Below, one piece after another: positions 1 to 8,303 of a stretch of 42,721 nucleotides of DNA. Below the pieces are notes generated by a model, which worked only from the letters and a program-made list of their open reading frames with translations, was not told where the DNA came from and searched no databases. Each line of letters opens with the position of its first letter. Positions within the stretch are counted from its first letter, which is position 1. This DNA comes from Paenibacillus oceani (lineage in GTDB: Bacteria > Bacillota > Bacilli > Paenibacillales > NBRC-103111): the NCBI RefSeq assembly GCF_014705615.1, contig NZ_JACXJA010000063.1, positions 1-42,721 on the forward strand. Direction: 5' to 3'. Made by a program: the position numbers and the translations under genes.

Positions 1-167
1 TTTTAATAGGTTGCATCTATGGATTCCTCTTTTTGGCACAACTATACCATATTCATCCAACCTATACTATTAGATTTGAGAGAGTACTAGAGGCGCTTTC
101 TTCGTTCAAAGCTCAAATTACTTCATTACAGGAATGGCTCCTTTTTGTTTGTATAATACAAGTGAAA

Positions 168-209
168 TCGCAAACGGTATTTGCAAAGATAGTCGCAAGT
201 TTTGCAAAA
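168..209 (+). promoter_or_regulatory. Candidate operator of the AraC-type regulator (two tandem half-site pairs)
   Basis: Two tandem copies of a TCGCAA...TTTGCAAA arrangement lie here: TCGCAA at 168-173 with TTTGCAAA at 180-187, and TCGCAA at 193-198 with TTTTGCAAAA at 200-209. They sit just downstream of a TATAAT at 152-157 and 25 bases upstream of the regulator's GTG. The second copy matches, base for base over 16 positions, a site in the opposite orientation at 1688-1703 ahead of the sugar-binding lipoprotein gene. AraC proteins bind paired direct repeats, so a binding site is a reasonable inference, but no binding is shown. Confidence 0.45.
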
Positions 210-233
210 TCAGCCAGAGGAGGCGGCGGTCTC

Positions 234-1181
234 GTGACGGATAGCGGAATGCTGCGGTTGAAGGAAGATGTGGTCGTTGAACGGCTGTTTTCGTTTCTGT
301 ATATGGAGCTTCCGAAATATTTTCAGGCTTCCGGCGAAAAGCACGATTTCTGGGAATTCGTTTATGTCGATAAAGGGGAAGTGATCCTCATCACCGATCG
401 GGGGAGCAACCGTCTGAGTCAGGGCGACATGATTTTTTACTCGCCGAATGAATACCATACGGGTTATGCGGTCAACGGGACCGCTCCGAACCTGATTATT
501 ATGTCGTTCGTCTGCCATTCGCCGGCCGTCGATTATTTCAGGGGCAAGGTGCTTCATCTGGAGCAGACCGAGCAGGAGCTTCTTTACGAGCTGATTTCGG
601 AAGGAAAAGAAGCGTTCGATCCGCCTGTCGGCCATCCCAAGATGATGGTTCCGCAGCGTAAGGATGGCTCTCTTTTCGGCAGCGAGCAAATGATCAAAAA
701 CATGCTGGAGATGCTGCTGATCCGCCTCATTTGCAAAGGATCGGCCGGGACCGGCAAAACAAGGCCGGAGTCGGCTCTGCTAGCCATCAGAAACGAGGAC
801 TTGTTCGAACGGATAGCCCTGTATTTAAAAGACAACGTCAGAAACAACCTGTCTTTCTAGCAAATATGCAGCGAGTTTGCGATCGGCAGCACGATTCTGA
901 AAAATTTGTTCAAAAACCGGACAAACTCCGGGGTCATGAAAAATTACAGCAAGTTAAAGCTGGAGTACGCGAAGCGGCAAAATCGCGAGAAAATGTACAG
1001 CATCACGGAAATCGCCGATCAGCTCGGCTACAGCAGCGTCCATTATTTCTCGAAGCATTTCAAAAAAGCGACCGGCTTCGCTCCGACCGAATATGCGCGG
1101 ATGATTGCCAACAAAACGTCGCGGAAAAAAGCTCCGCAGTCCGTACTCGTCCATGGAGGCGACCCCTTGCAATCGGTTTGA
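234..1181 (+). pseudogene. AraC-family transcriptional regulator, interrupted by an in-frame stop
   Basis: The reading frame encodes an AraC/XylS-type regulator with an N-terminal cupin sensor (HDFWEFVYVDKGEV, QGDMIFYSPNEYHTG) and a C-terminal double helix-turn-helix (ITEIADQLGYSSVHYFSKHF, then ATGFAPTEYAR). A TAG at 858-860 splits it. The same frame continues without a shift (QICSEFAIGSTILKNLF...) to the TGA at 1179-1181, so one substitution, probably GAG or CAG to TAG, explains the break. GTG at 234 is preferred because AGAGGAGG lies 10 bases upstream at 216-223; the frame is open further upstream but that part does not look like protein. The DNA-binding half lacks its own good start, so the gene is probably inactive unless the stop is suppressed or is a sequencing error. 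The likely target is the solute-binding protein gene at 1809. Confidence 0.85.
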
Positions 1182-1203
1182 AAGCGTTTTCTGTTAAAGG
1201 AAA

Positions 1204-1250
1204 AAGAAGACATCCGACCTTAGAATAGGGGTTGGATGTCTTCTTCTGCT
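1204..1250 (+). terminator. Rho-independent terminator, probably bidirectional
   Basis: AGAAGACATCCGACC at 1205-1219 pairs with GGTTGGATGTCTTCT at 1230-1244 with one G-T pair, and a T-rich stretch follows. It lies just after the AraC regulator relic and before the 3' end of the convergent small gene at 1343-1507. Confidence 0.75.
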
Positions 1251-1342
1251 TTTCAATCCCGGGAAACCCGCCAATACAGAAAAATGCAAGTTTTTCAATG
1301 GCCTCTTCGATTGGAGGCGGGTTTTGCGTATGTATCAAACCC

Positions 1343-1507
1343 TTATTCTTCATTCTCGGATTCAAGCTCGGCGTTTCCGTTTTGTTGAAACACTTCGGCT
1401 GCTTCCTCCGCGGAAAACTCGGTATCGTTCTCGCCTGGAACGGGCAGTTTGTTAAGCTCAGTCGATTGCACTTCCGCTTTAGTCGGTCCGTTTTGGGAAT
1501 TGGTCAT
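1343..1507 (-). CDS. Small acidic hydrophilic protein, 54 aa, unknown function
   Basis: I do not recognise the family. The predicted protein begins MTNSQNGPTKAEVQ and ends NAELESENEE; it is hydrophilic, rich in Glu, Asn and Gln, and has no membrane segment or cysteine. ATG at 1507 is chosen over an upstream in-frame ATG at 1537 because AAGGAGGT lies at the right distance before it. The composition recalls small spore-associated or stress proteins of Bacilli, but no diagnostic motif is visible. The 301 bases from here to the lipoprotein start at 1809 hold the opposite-facing upstream region of the next gene, including the motif at 1688-1703. Confidence 0.6.
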   Translation of the reverse strand: MTNSQNGPTKAEVQSTELNKLPVPGENDTEFSAEEAAEVFQQNGNAELESENEE

Positions 1508-1687
1508 ACTGGCACCTCCTTCCTTGTTTTGCGACAAGGATTAATCTGCCACAGTCTGAACTATATTATACGCGCCAAGAGACAGTGCGCTTCCCGGGGA
1601 GTAGAAAAGTATGTCGTTCCCGAGGCGGGACATTTGTGCGAATACGCCGCGGCTTCCGCTGTATGGAAGGGGTTCTGTTGTCTATTA

Positions 1688-1703
1688 TTGCAAAACTTGC
1701 GAC
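1688..1703 (-). promoter_or_regulatory. 16-bp motif shared with the AraC regulator's upstream region
   Basis: The minus strand here reads GTCGCAAGTTTTGCAA, identical to plus-strand positions 192-207 upstream of the AraC-type regulator. It lies 105 bases before the start of the solute-binding lipoprotein gene, a usual distance for an AraC activator site. A regulator site is inferred from position and identity only. Confidence 0.45.
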
Positions 1704-1808
1704 GATAATGACAACGACTTGGAAGCGGATTATCCCCTATGATTATTCCAGATCGGGCTGTTGGGTAATCGATTACTGAAGAACCTACAAAAGGTGGAGG
1801 CAACATTC

Positions 1809-3116
1809 ATGAAACGAAATTCGTTGTTGGCATCAAGCGCCGTCGTATTGGTCGGGGCCATTGCTTTGTCCGGCTGCGGCAGCCGGGAAGGGGGAACGGG
1901 TACGCCGGGTGCGAATCCGGAGGCAGCTCCTTCGAAGGTGCAGGAGCAGGCGGCGGTCAAGCCGGTTCGTCTGACTTTGCTGGCGAGCGAAGCTTATTTG
2001 TATGACGATGATTTTCGGTTATTGGTGACGGAGCCCTTGAAGAAAAAATATCCGCACCTTACCGTCGACCTCGTTCGCCCGGGGCACGCAAATTCAGGAC
2101 CTGATCGCCGCCAAGTCGGTACCCGATCTGATCATCCTGTTGAGAGCAAGCAAGGATCAGTACAAAGAGCTGGGACTTACAACCAACATTTTGCCGATTC
2201 TGAAAAAACACGAGATTGATTTGGGCCGTTTCCGGCCGGGCGTGGTTGAAGCTTTTGCCGATAACGGACAAGTGTACGGCTTGCCTTACGCGACCAATAC
2301 CAATGCGCTGTATTACAACGAGGAGCTGTTCGACAGATTCGGCGTCGATAGGACGGCCTGTTCTGGGAAGACATTCTTGCCATCTCCCGTAAAATGACCC
2401 GCACGGAGGGAAGCGTTCAGTATAAGGGGTACGATTATTTCATGCCCTACTGGCTCGGGTACCCGTTGTCACTGCCCTTCGTCGACAAAAGCACGGGCAA
2501 GGTGGCCATTAACAACGACGCTTGGAAAAACGTATTCCAGCTGATGAAATCGTTTGAAGACATTCCCGGCAACCAGAAATCGCCGTCTTATGCGAAAGCT
2601 TTTACGGAGGACCGGACGTTGGCGATGGTCGGCACGATCAATTTGTTTCCGTTGCTGAAGCAAGCGTCCAGTCAAGGCTTCCGGTGGAACCTGGCCGAAT
2701 TTCCCAGCTACAAAGAGAAGCCGCACGTCGCCCCGCCGGTCGACCTGCATGAAATGATGGTTTCGCGGACGAGCGAGTTTAAAGAGGAGGCCGTACGCGT
2801 TATCGAGGTGGTGACCTCGGAGGAGGTGCAACTGATCAGCGCGCGCAAGACGGGCCGCGGTTCCGCGCTGGACAACCGGCAGATCGAGGAGCAGCTCGGG
2901 GCGGACATTCCTTATTTGCATGGGAAAAACATTGCAGCCATCTTCAAAAGCAAACCCGCCCCGGTGCGCGACGAAACGAAAACCGACGATCAAATCAAGC
3001 GGATCATCGACCGAAATTTCGCCCAGGTCCGGAACGGCACCATCGACATCAACACGTTCATGCGGCAGAGTGAAGAGGAAGCCAACAAATGGATCGAGGC
3101 TGAGAAAAACAAGTAA
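1809..3116 (+). pseudogene. Sugar ABC transporter substrate-binding lipoprotein, two frameshifts
   Basis: This is an extracellular solute-binding protein of the ABC sugar-uptake type. It begins MKRNSLLASSAVVLVGAIAL and has a lipobox ALSGC, then a mature part with matches such as NGQVYGLPYATNTNALYYNE and TMVGTINLFPLL-like hinge motifs (here AMVGTINLFPLL). The frame breaks twice. In the GGGG run at 2081-2084 one extra base moves reading from DLVRPG into GTQIQDLIAAKS; dropping one G restores the frame. Near 2350, after ELFDRFGVD, a small deletion moves reading into DGLFWEDILAISRKMTRTEG, which runs to the TAA at 3114-3116. No permease genes follow, although such binding proteins normally sit beside two. 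With the broken AraC gene this looks like a decaying uptake locus. Homopolymer sequencing error could explain the first break but not easily the second. Confidence 0.85.
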
Positions 3117-3782
3117 GTCATATGGCGCAGCATCAGTTTCGGCGGATGAACAAGGGGACAGGAAGGAGCGAGGGGAGGATGACGGCAGTATTTTGAACGA
3201 AGAAAAGCTGCTGCCTGCTCAGGGCCTTTGCCCTCGGACAAAGGTTACGTGATGAACCGGCTGGCGCTGAAGTTCGTTCTTCGTGGCCGTTTGGCGCTGT
3301 ATGCTGTTTACAGGCCGGAAGGAACCGGGCTGGAAGGAGCCGGTTAAGAGTGGTTTGCAGCCGTTATTTTGTCCGAAACTCGCTTGAATAGCGGAATAGG
3401 AGCGGTTTGGGGCTCTTAAAATCGGCAAAAAGGGTGTAGACCCTATCCGGTGGTGGAAATAAGGGGTGCAAACCGCCTCTATTCGCCCCGTTTTTTCGAA
3501 TAAGCCGAAGTTAGAACATGCCAAAGACTCTTATTTTGCTCAACCGACCGTCTCAATGGAGCGAAACATCGCTCGGTGTAGAACTTTTCGTAAAAGGGCC
3601 GTACGCATTGTGTTTGCAGCAAAGCTGAGCGCGCCCCTGTCTGCAATAAAGTTGTTTATGCGCATTAGAAGGTATGTTGTGACTCTTGGCCTCCTTCAAA
3701 CCAGACGATTGAGGGCGAACGGCTGGGGGTGAAGGTACTCGTTTCCTTTCGCGCACCAACGTATGGGTTGCACGTCAAGGAT
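3117..3782. other. Gene-poor stretch with one interspersed repeat
   Basis: No convincing coding region is visible on either strand. Short open frames just after the lipoprotein relic could be debris of a lost permease, but I see no membrane segments or family motif. The stretch contains repeat copy A (3339-3477, listed separately). The remainder up to the hairpin at 3783 shows nothing I recognise. Confidence 0.6.
3339..3477 (+). repeat. Interspersed intergenic repeat, copy A
   Basis: About 130 bases align with 28919-29047. Shared blocks include GCCGGTT-AGAG-GGTT-GCAG, TTATTTTGTCC, AGCG(G/A)TTTGGG, AGGGTG(T/C)AGA-CCC and GGAAATAAGG or TGAAATAAGG. Both copies lie in gene-free DNA in the same orientation and carry no ORF. 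The copies are diverged, so they are old members of a family rather than a recent duplication. The pattern resembles interspersed repeats I associate with Paenibacillus genomes; that is from memory, not a search. Confidence 0.7.
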
Positions 3783-3812
3783 CGTCCGGTCGTTTTTACC
3801 GGACGGTTTTTT
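3783..3812 (+). terminator. Rho-independent terminator without an obvious upstream gene
   Basis: CGTCCGGT at 3783-3790 pairs with ACCGGACG at 3798-3805 and six T follow on the plus strand. There is no intact gene immediately upstream, so it may be the surviving end of the degraded sugar-uptake operon. Confidence 0.75.
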
Positions 3813-3925
3813 GTATTTTTTTGCGAAGCCCCGCTACCCCCGATACTCAGCTCCCCTTGCTAACCTTTCTTTTTGGAATGCCAATCGGTTGACGCTTCGC
3901 GGTCGAACTCGTTTCGCTGCTGCTC

Positions 3926-3954
3926 TTGACAATCGAGTCGCTTCGAATTATATT
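3926..3954 (+). promoter_or_regulatory. Sigma-A type promoter of the bactofilin-like operon
   Basis: TTGACA at 3926-3931 and TATATT at 3949-3954 are separated by exactly 17 bases, 67 bases before the start codon at 4021. The region after it is very A+T-rich. Confidence 0.75.
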
Positions 3955-4020
3955 AACTGTAATATATTTTAATTACTAAAACATTTAACTAATAAAATAA
4001 ATTAATCGAGGAGGTACCCG

Positions 4021-4653
4021 ATGAAGCAATCCACCGGAGAAGCGGCAGACGATATCCGGATTAACGGCTCCGGTGTCTACCGGGACGACGTTCAGGCGGA
4101 AACCGTACACATCGCCGGTCATGGGCGGTTCGAGGGGGATTTGGCCGCAGGCAGCTTCAAAAGCTCGGGTTCGTGCCGGGTAAAAGGCCGTTGCAGCGCC
4201 CGGCGGATGTCGAATATCGGCCATGCGCATTTTCGCTCCGTAATTGCGGAGCACATCTATACGGCAGGCTCCTTTCAGGCGGACGAATTGGTGGAAGCGG
4301 ACACGTTTCATGCGAAGGGAATCGTAACGATCGGCGATACGTTGAAGGCGGGAGAGGTCCGGATCGAGCTGCAGGGGGCGGCGGCCATCAAGCGCATTTA
4401 CGCGGAGAGGTCGATCGACCTGCGAGCGGACCGGCTGTCCGTCGTGAACTGGCTCCAATTCTGGAGAAGGAAAGCGCTATGCGACAGCCTGGAAAGCCCA
4501 CGAATCGAGGTCAGCCATCTGGAGGCGGAGCTTGTTGCCGGAGAGGAGATTCGGATCGGCGCGGGCTGTACCATCGGCGAAGTGCGTTATTCGAAAACGC
4601 TCGTCGTCGATCCCCGCTCCGTTGTAAAGCGTAAGGTGCACATTTCGATATAA
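4021..4653 (+). CDS. Bactofilin-like polymer-forming cytoskeletal protein
   Basis: The 210-residue product has the repetitive small-residue and hydrophobic pattern of the bactofilin beta-helix: INGSGVYRDDVQAETVHIAG, VIAEHIYTAGSFQADELVEA, GIVTIGDTLKAGEV and GAGCTIGEVRYSKTLVV, each about one helical turn apart. Bactofilins polymerise into filaments without nucleotide and act in cell shape or as scaffolds, usually at the membrane. It is longer than minimal bactofilins and resembles the YhbE/YhbF-type proteins of Bacilli. ATG at 4021 has GAGGAGGT upstream, and the promoter at 3926-3954 drives it. A small membrane-protein gene follows after about 25 bases in the same direction and may anchor the filament; that link is inferred. 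The PadR and DUF1700 genes often seen beside such genes are absent. Confidence 0.75.
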   Translation: MKQSTGEAADDIRINGSGVYRDDVQAETVHIAGHGRFEGDLAAGSFKSSGSCRVKGRCSARRMSNIGHAHFRSVIAEHIYTAGSFQADELVEADTFHAKGIVTIGDTLKAGEVRIELQGAAAIKRIYAERSIDLRADRLSVVNWLQFWRRKALCDSLESPRIEVSHLEAELVAGEEIRIGAGCTIGEVRYSKTLVVDPRSVVKRKVHISI

Positions 4654-4677
4654 AAAAAGAAAAAGGAGAGAATGCGG

Positions 4678-4959
4678 ATGCGGTCGATTCCAAATTTGAT
4701 GCTGAGAGGGTTGGTCGGGTTATTTGCTTTTCCGGTATTCGGCGTGCTAACGGCCGGATTGGCGCTGTGCGCAGTAGTCACGATGGTGGCGGGAATATTG
4801 CGGACGGTAGGCGTAGATATTCAGATGAATATGGTTCTGTTTGAGGTTCCCCGGTATTTAAGCGTGCCCGTCGCCTTAGGATTCAGCGTACTTTTCATCG
4901 GATTGTCAGCAGCCAGTTGGAGAGCGCTCCGGCTGTCCTACAGGTTTGTCGTGTTGTAG
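4678..4959 (+). CDS. Small membrane protein downstream of the bactofilin-like gene
   Basis: The product is about 93 residues with two clear hydrophobic segments, one near residues 8-36 (LMLRGLVGLFAFPVFGVL and following) and one near 58-77 (PVALGFSVLFIGLSAASW). The first segment recalls the membrane part of DUF1700 proteins, which often accompany bactofilin genes, but the match is too short to assign. AAGGAG at 4663-4668 is 9 bases before ATG 4678 and only 3 before ATG 4672, so 4678 is preferred. Co-transcription with the upstream gene is likely from the 24-base gap and lack of a terminator. Function is unknown. Confidence 0.6.
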   Translation: MRSIPNLMLRGLVGLFAFPVFGVLTAGLALCAVVTMVAGILRTVGVDIQMNMVLFEVPRYLSVPVALGFSVLFIGLSAASWRALRLSYRFVVL

Positions 4960-5695
4960 TCGCGGGACATTACCTAGTACCGGGCCTGTGAACGGACTGC
5001 CGGAACTGCCGGAACGAAGAGTGCCCATTTCCTCCAACGCGCTATCACAGGTTTGCCATCAAAAAACCGTCCGGACGGGTTCCTGGCGTTTTATTACGCG
5101 CCACCCGAAGATCAGGTTGATTCATGTTGCGATGTCACACGGCTCGATCGGGTCGACAGCCTCTGTCATCCCCAGTCATCCCCTCGCTTCCATTATTCCA
5201 AGCTCACTCAGCGGAAGTCCGATTTCCGTTAACCTATCGGAAATGGCCGACGGGACGAATTAGCGGAACGATTTGTTCCGTTATTTCACACGAAAGGCGC
5301 AAAAAGACCCCGGTTCCCGGAAATAACGGAAGTTAATATTCCGCTAACGTGCCATATAGAGCCTTCTTACCATAATAAAGGAAGCGTTTCTTCCGTTCGG
5401 GCTAGCGGCGTAGCGGTTTTGTTTCCGGAACGGGCCCAGGGCGACGTTCCATTTTGCGGCTTCTGACCGAACGCTGTATTCCGCCGTAAGTCCGGTTCGG
5501 CCTGCACAATCCGCCGATGGAAGAGCAGGTGATCGCGCAGCCGGGCCGGTGCGCCGTCCAGGAGGCGGAGCGGCTCTTATAGAGTGCCTGATTGCCCTTA
5601 ATAAAGACACGGTTTGCTTCAGGCTTCAGAAGGAACATTCCTCGCCGACCCGCGGCATGGTATACTGGGTAAAACTGTCGGGGAGGGATTGCAAG
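4960..5695. other. Gene-free stretch with palindromic repeats
   Basis: I find no supportable gene here. The stretch holds a palindrome-rich block: CCGTCCGGACGG near 5070, ATTTCCG...CGGAAAT at 5222-5244, and the large nested inverted repeat at 5260-5347 (listed separately). A TATACT at about 5661-5666 may be the -10 element of the DinB-family gene. Confidence 0.55.
5260..5347. repeat. Nested inverted repeat, TTAGCGGAA family
   Basis: TTAGCGGAA at 5260-5268 pairs with TTCCGCTAA at 5339-5347, and inside it TTCCGTTATTTC at 5276-5287 pairs with GAAATAACGGAA at 5320-5331. The two arms can form one long imperfect hairpin. The related ATTTCCGTTA element just upstream at 5222-5231 suggests a decayed neighbour copy. 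No ORF is present. It could be a REP-like or small miniature mobile element. Confidence 0.65.
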
Positions 5696-6214
5696 ATGTC
5701 TAAACGGCCGTCAAACGAAGAGTATAACGCTTATTATGAAATGTATGTAAGCTTGGTTCCAAATGGAGACATCCGCGAATGTTTGGCTGAGACGTACAAG
5801 CAGACGATCGAAGTCTTGTCGACCGTTTCGGAAGAACGGGCTAATTACCGCTATGCGCCGGGAAAGTGGAGCTTGAAGGAAGTGCTGGGTCACATTACCG
5901 ATAACGAACGGATCATGAGCTACCGGCTGCTTCGGATCGCCAGAAGGGACCGGACGCCGCTCGCTGGTTACGATCAGGACGTGCTGATGGGCGGAGCGTC
6001 CTTCGACGCTTGCTCCTTGTCCGAGCTGGTGGAGGATTACACGGCCGTACGCCGGGCGACGCTCACTTTGCTGAAGGGGCTGCCGGAAGAGGCTTGGGAC
6101 CGCAGAGGAATCGTAAGCGGCAACGAATCGACCGTACGGGCTTGGGCGTACATTTTGACCGGGCACGAGATTTACCATATGAATGTAATCCAAGATAAAT
6201 ATTTGCAAGGATAG
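5696..6214 (+). CDS. DinB-family protein
   Basis: The 172-residue protein matches the DinB/YfiT four-helix-bundle superfamily. Diagnostic segments are YAPGKWSLKEVLGHITDNER (first metal-ligand His in GHITDNE) and the C-terminal LTGHEIYHMNVIQ, which supplies the two other His of the metal site. These proteins bind a divalent metal; some transfer bacillithiol or other thiols, but most are uncharacterised. ATG at 5696 is chosen for its GGGAGGG Shine-Dalgarno at 5681-5687; the frame is open upstream without protein-like character. It appears to be a single-gene unit, and the convergent phn operon begins beyond the shared hairpin at 6299. Exact substrate cannot be told. Confidence 0.85.
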   Translation: MSKRPSNEEYNAYYEMYVSLVPNGDIRECLAETYKQTIEVLSTVSEERANYRYAPGKWSLKEVLGHITDNERIMSYRLLRIARRDRTPLAGYDQDVLMGGASFDACSLSELVEDYTAVRRATLTLLKGLPEEAWDRRGIVSGNESTVRAWAYILTGHEIYHMNVIQDKYLQG

Positions 6215-6298
6215 GCTGTCGAAGCAAAAGAAGGCTGTCCCAAAAGCCATTATTGCTTTGGAACAACATCTAGCTATGGCAGGAAAACGCAGGAAAAA

Positions 6299-6345
6299 GA
6301 CGCTCCCATCCCGCTACACAGCGGTTTTAGGGTAGCGTCTTTACC
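6299..6345. terminator. Bidirectional terminator between the DinB gene and the phn operon
   Basis: GACGCTCCC at 6299-6307 and CCCGCT pair with AGCGG and GGGTAGCGTC further on, ending with TTT on the plus strand and TTTTTCC on the minus strand. It closes the minus-strand phosphonate operon just after phnX. Confidence 0.8.
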
Positions 6346-6359
6346 CATCTTCAGGGACG

Positions 6360-7187
6360 TTATACCTTACAGCCCGGTCTTTTCCCCTGGGCCAGCAACT
6401 CGTTGATCTTGCCGACGACTTGAGGGAGCCCGCTCATCGTGCCGATCGCGAAGTCCGCACCTTGCTCCAGAAACGTCTGTTTCGTTTTCGCAATTGCAGC
6501 TTGCTTGTCCGGCTCCGTCATCCGATGAAACGATTCCAGGCTGTGTCCGAGCTCCGAGCTTCCGACCGCTACTCCGACCGTCCAGACGCCGGCATTAACG
6601 CCCTCTTTCATATCGGAGATGGTGTCGCCAACCTTGACGACCTTCCAGGCTGCGGACAGCTTCAGCTGCTCCATATTTCTGAAAATCATATAAGGGTGGG
6701 GTCTCCCAAACGAGCCGGTATCATCCGGAGTGACGATATGGTCCGGCCGGTATCCTTTCTCGCGGGCGTTGGAAGCGACAACCTCCATCATCGAGCTCGT
6801 ATAACCGGTCGTCGAGCCGATCTTCAGCCCGTCTGCTCTCAAAGCTTCCACCGTCTCTATGACACCGGGGATCGGGTCCGTATATTCGGACAGAGAGGCC
6901 ATCAGTGCAGGCTCGAATACCGCGTACAGCTCTTCGACATCGCCCTCGTTAAAAGGTCTGTTGTACTTCGCCTCCCACAGCGCCGCCACTCTCGGCATAG
7001 ACAGCATGGTGCGGATGTGGTCGATCTTGAGCATGCCCATCGGCGCTCTCGCTTCCTCCATCGTCACTTCCACGCCCGCTTGGCGGAATATATCGATAAA
7101 CACACGGACAGGTGCGAAACATCCGAAATCTACCGCCGTACCAGCCCAATCCAGAATAATGGCTTCGATTTTGTTCATTTTGTTCAT
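6360..7187 (-). CDS. phnX: Phosphonoacetaldehyde hydrolase (phosphonatase)
   Basis: PhnX cleaves the C-P bond of phosphonoacetaldehyde to acetaldehyde and phosphate, the second step of 2-aminoethylphosphonate use, in the cytoplasm. It is a HAD-superfamily enzyme: nucleophile motif LDWAGT with Asp13, the Schiff-base lysine in GMLKIDH (Lys54), motif II in GSTTGYTSSM, and the acidic metal motif VGDTISDMKEG. The length of 275 residues is normal. ATG at 7187 overlaps the phnW stop as ATGA and has GGGGAGGA upstream, so translation is probably coupled to phnW. It is the last gene of the operon and is followed by a strong terminator. Assignment is firm. Confidence 0.95.
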   Translation of the reverse strand: MNKMNKIEAIILDWAGTAVDFGCFAPVRVFIDIFRQAGVEVTMEEARAPMGMLKIDHIRTMLSMPRVAALWEAKYNRPFNEGDVEELYAVFEPALMASLSEYTDPIPGVIETVEALRADGLKIGSTTGYTSSMMEVVASNAREKGYRPDHIVTPDDTGSFGRPHPYMIFRNMEQLKLSAAWKVVKVGDTISDMKEGVNAGVWTVGVAVGSSELGHSLESFHRMTEPDKQAAIAKTKQTFLEQGADFAIGTMSGLPQVVGKINELLAQGKRPGCKV

Positions 7188-8278
7188 CGCCCCGTTCCTC
7201 CCCGATATTGCTCGATAATGCTGCATAACCGCTCGATATCTTCCTCGTATATTTCCCCGATATTGCCGATGCGGAATGTATCGACGTCGGTAAGCTTGCC
7301 AGGATAGATCACGTACCCTCTTTCTTTGACGTAACCGTAAAATTCATCGAAGCGAAACGTTTCGTCCGGGTACAAAAACGTAGTGATGATCGGCGATTGC
7401 TTCTCACCGGATATATAGGGATGAATGCCAAGTTTCCCGAGCCCGTCCCGCAGTAATTCGTTATTGTGCCGGTAACGCTCGTATCTGGCCGGGATGCCGC
7501 CTTCTGCTTCAAGCTCGTCCAGCGCTTTGGAAAAAGCGGCTACGACATGGGTAGGGGAGGTGAACCGCCATTTCCCGTCCTTGTCCATCCCTTTCCACTG
7601 ATCGTACAGATCGAGCGACAAGCTGCGGGCTACGCCCCGGCAGGCGGCCAGCTTGTCCAGCTTCGCGATGACGAAGCCGAATCCCGGAACGCCTTGAATG
7701 CATTTGTTCGCGCTGCTGATCAAATAATCGATCCCGAGGCCGGCCACATCGATTTCGATTCCGCCGAAGCTGCTCATCGCGTCGACGATTAATGTTTTCT
7801 TATACGCCTTGGCAATGGCGGCAATTTTCTCAAGCGGATTCAAAATTCCGGTCGTCGTCTCGCAGTGAACGATCGCCAGATGGGTAATCAACCGGTCCTC
7901 TTCCAATATCGCCTCCAGCTCCGCCTCGTCAGGATATTGGTCATAGCCGACGCGGTATTCCGCATATGGCAGGCCGATATACCGGGCCATCTCGACGATC
8001 CGCTCGCCGTAAGCCCCGTTGGTGACGATCAGCACTTTATCGGTGCCGGAGACAGCCGACGTCATGACGGCTTCCACGGCGAACGTGCCGCTTCCCTGCA
8101 TCAGCACGGCTGTATACTGCTCGGGGGCTGTTCCAGCCAGCGCCAGCAGCTGAGACCGGATCTTTTGCGTAATCGATTTGTACGAATCGTCCCATGTGCA
8201 GCGGTCCACAAGCATTTCTTCCTTGACGGAGCTTGTCGTCGTCAGCGGGCCGGGTGTTAATAGTTTGTAGCTGTTCAT
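7184..8278 (-). CDS. phnW: 2-aminoethylphosphonate--pyruvate transaminase
   Basis: PhnW moves the amino group of 2-aminoethylphosphonate to pyruvate, giving phosphonoacetaldehyde and alanine. The protein is 364 residues, as usual, and begins MNSYKLLTPGPLTTTSSVKE, a typical start for the family. It has QGSGTFAVEAV (PLP phosphate region), LIVDAMSSFGG with the ring-contacting Asp, and SSANKCIQGVPGF, whose Lys192 should form the PLP aldimine. ATG at 8278 has AAGGAG about ten bases upstream; a longer in-frame start at 8317 is rejected because its extra codons lie in the repeat at 8304-8468. It overlaps phnX by four bases. Confidence 0.95.
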   Translation of the reverse strand: MNSYKLLTPGPLTTTSSVKEEMLVDRCTWDDSYKSITQKIRSQLLALAGTAPEQYTAVLMQGSGTFAVEAVMTSAVSGTDKVLIVTNGAYGERIVEMARYIGLPYAEYRVGYDQYPDEAELEAILEEDRLITHLAIVHCETTTGILNPLEKIAAIAKAYKKTLIVDAMSSFGGIEIDVAGLGIDYLISSANKCIQGVPGFGFVIAKLDKLAACRGVARSLSLDLYDQWKGMDKDGKWRFTSPTHVVAAFSKALDELEAEGGIPARYERYRHNNELLRDGLGKLGIHPYISGEKQSPIITTFLYPDETFRFDEFYGYVKERGYVIYPGKLTDVDTFRIGNIGEIYEEDIERLCSIIEQYRGGTGR

Positions 8279-8303
8279 CTCGTTTCGCTCCTTGAAGAGG
8301 TTA

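Noticed and set aside
3553-3972. Short frames on both strands between the lipoprotein relic and the bactofilin-like operon
   Set aside because: No ribosome sites, no conserved motif, and a terminator and promoter cut through them.
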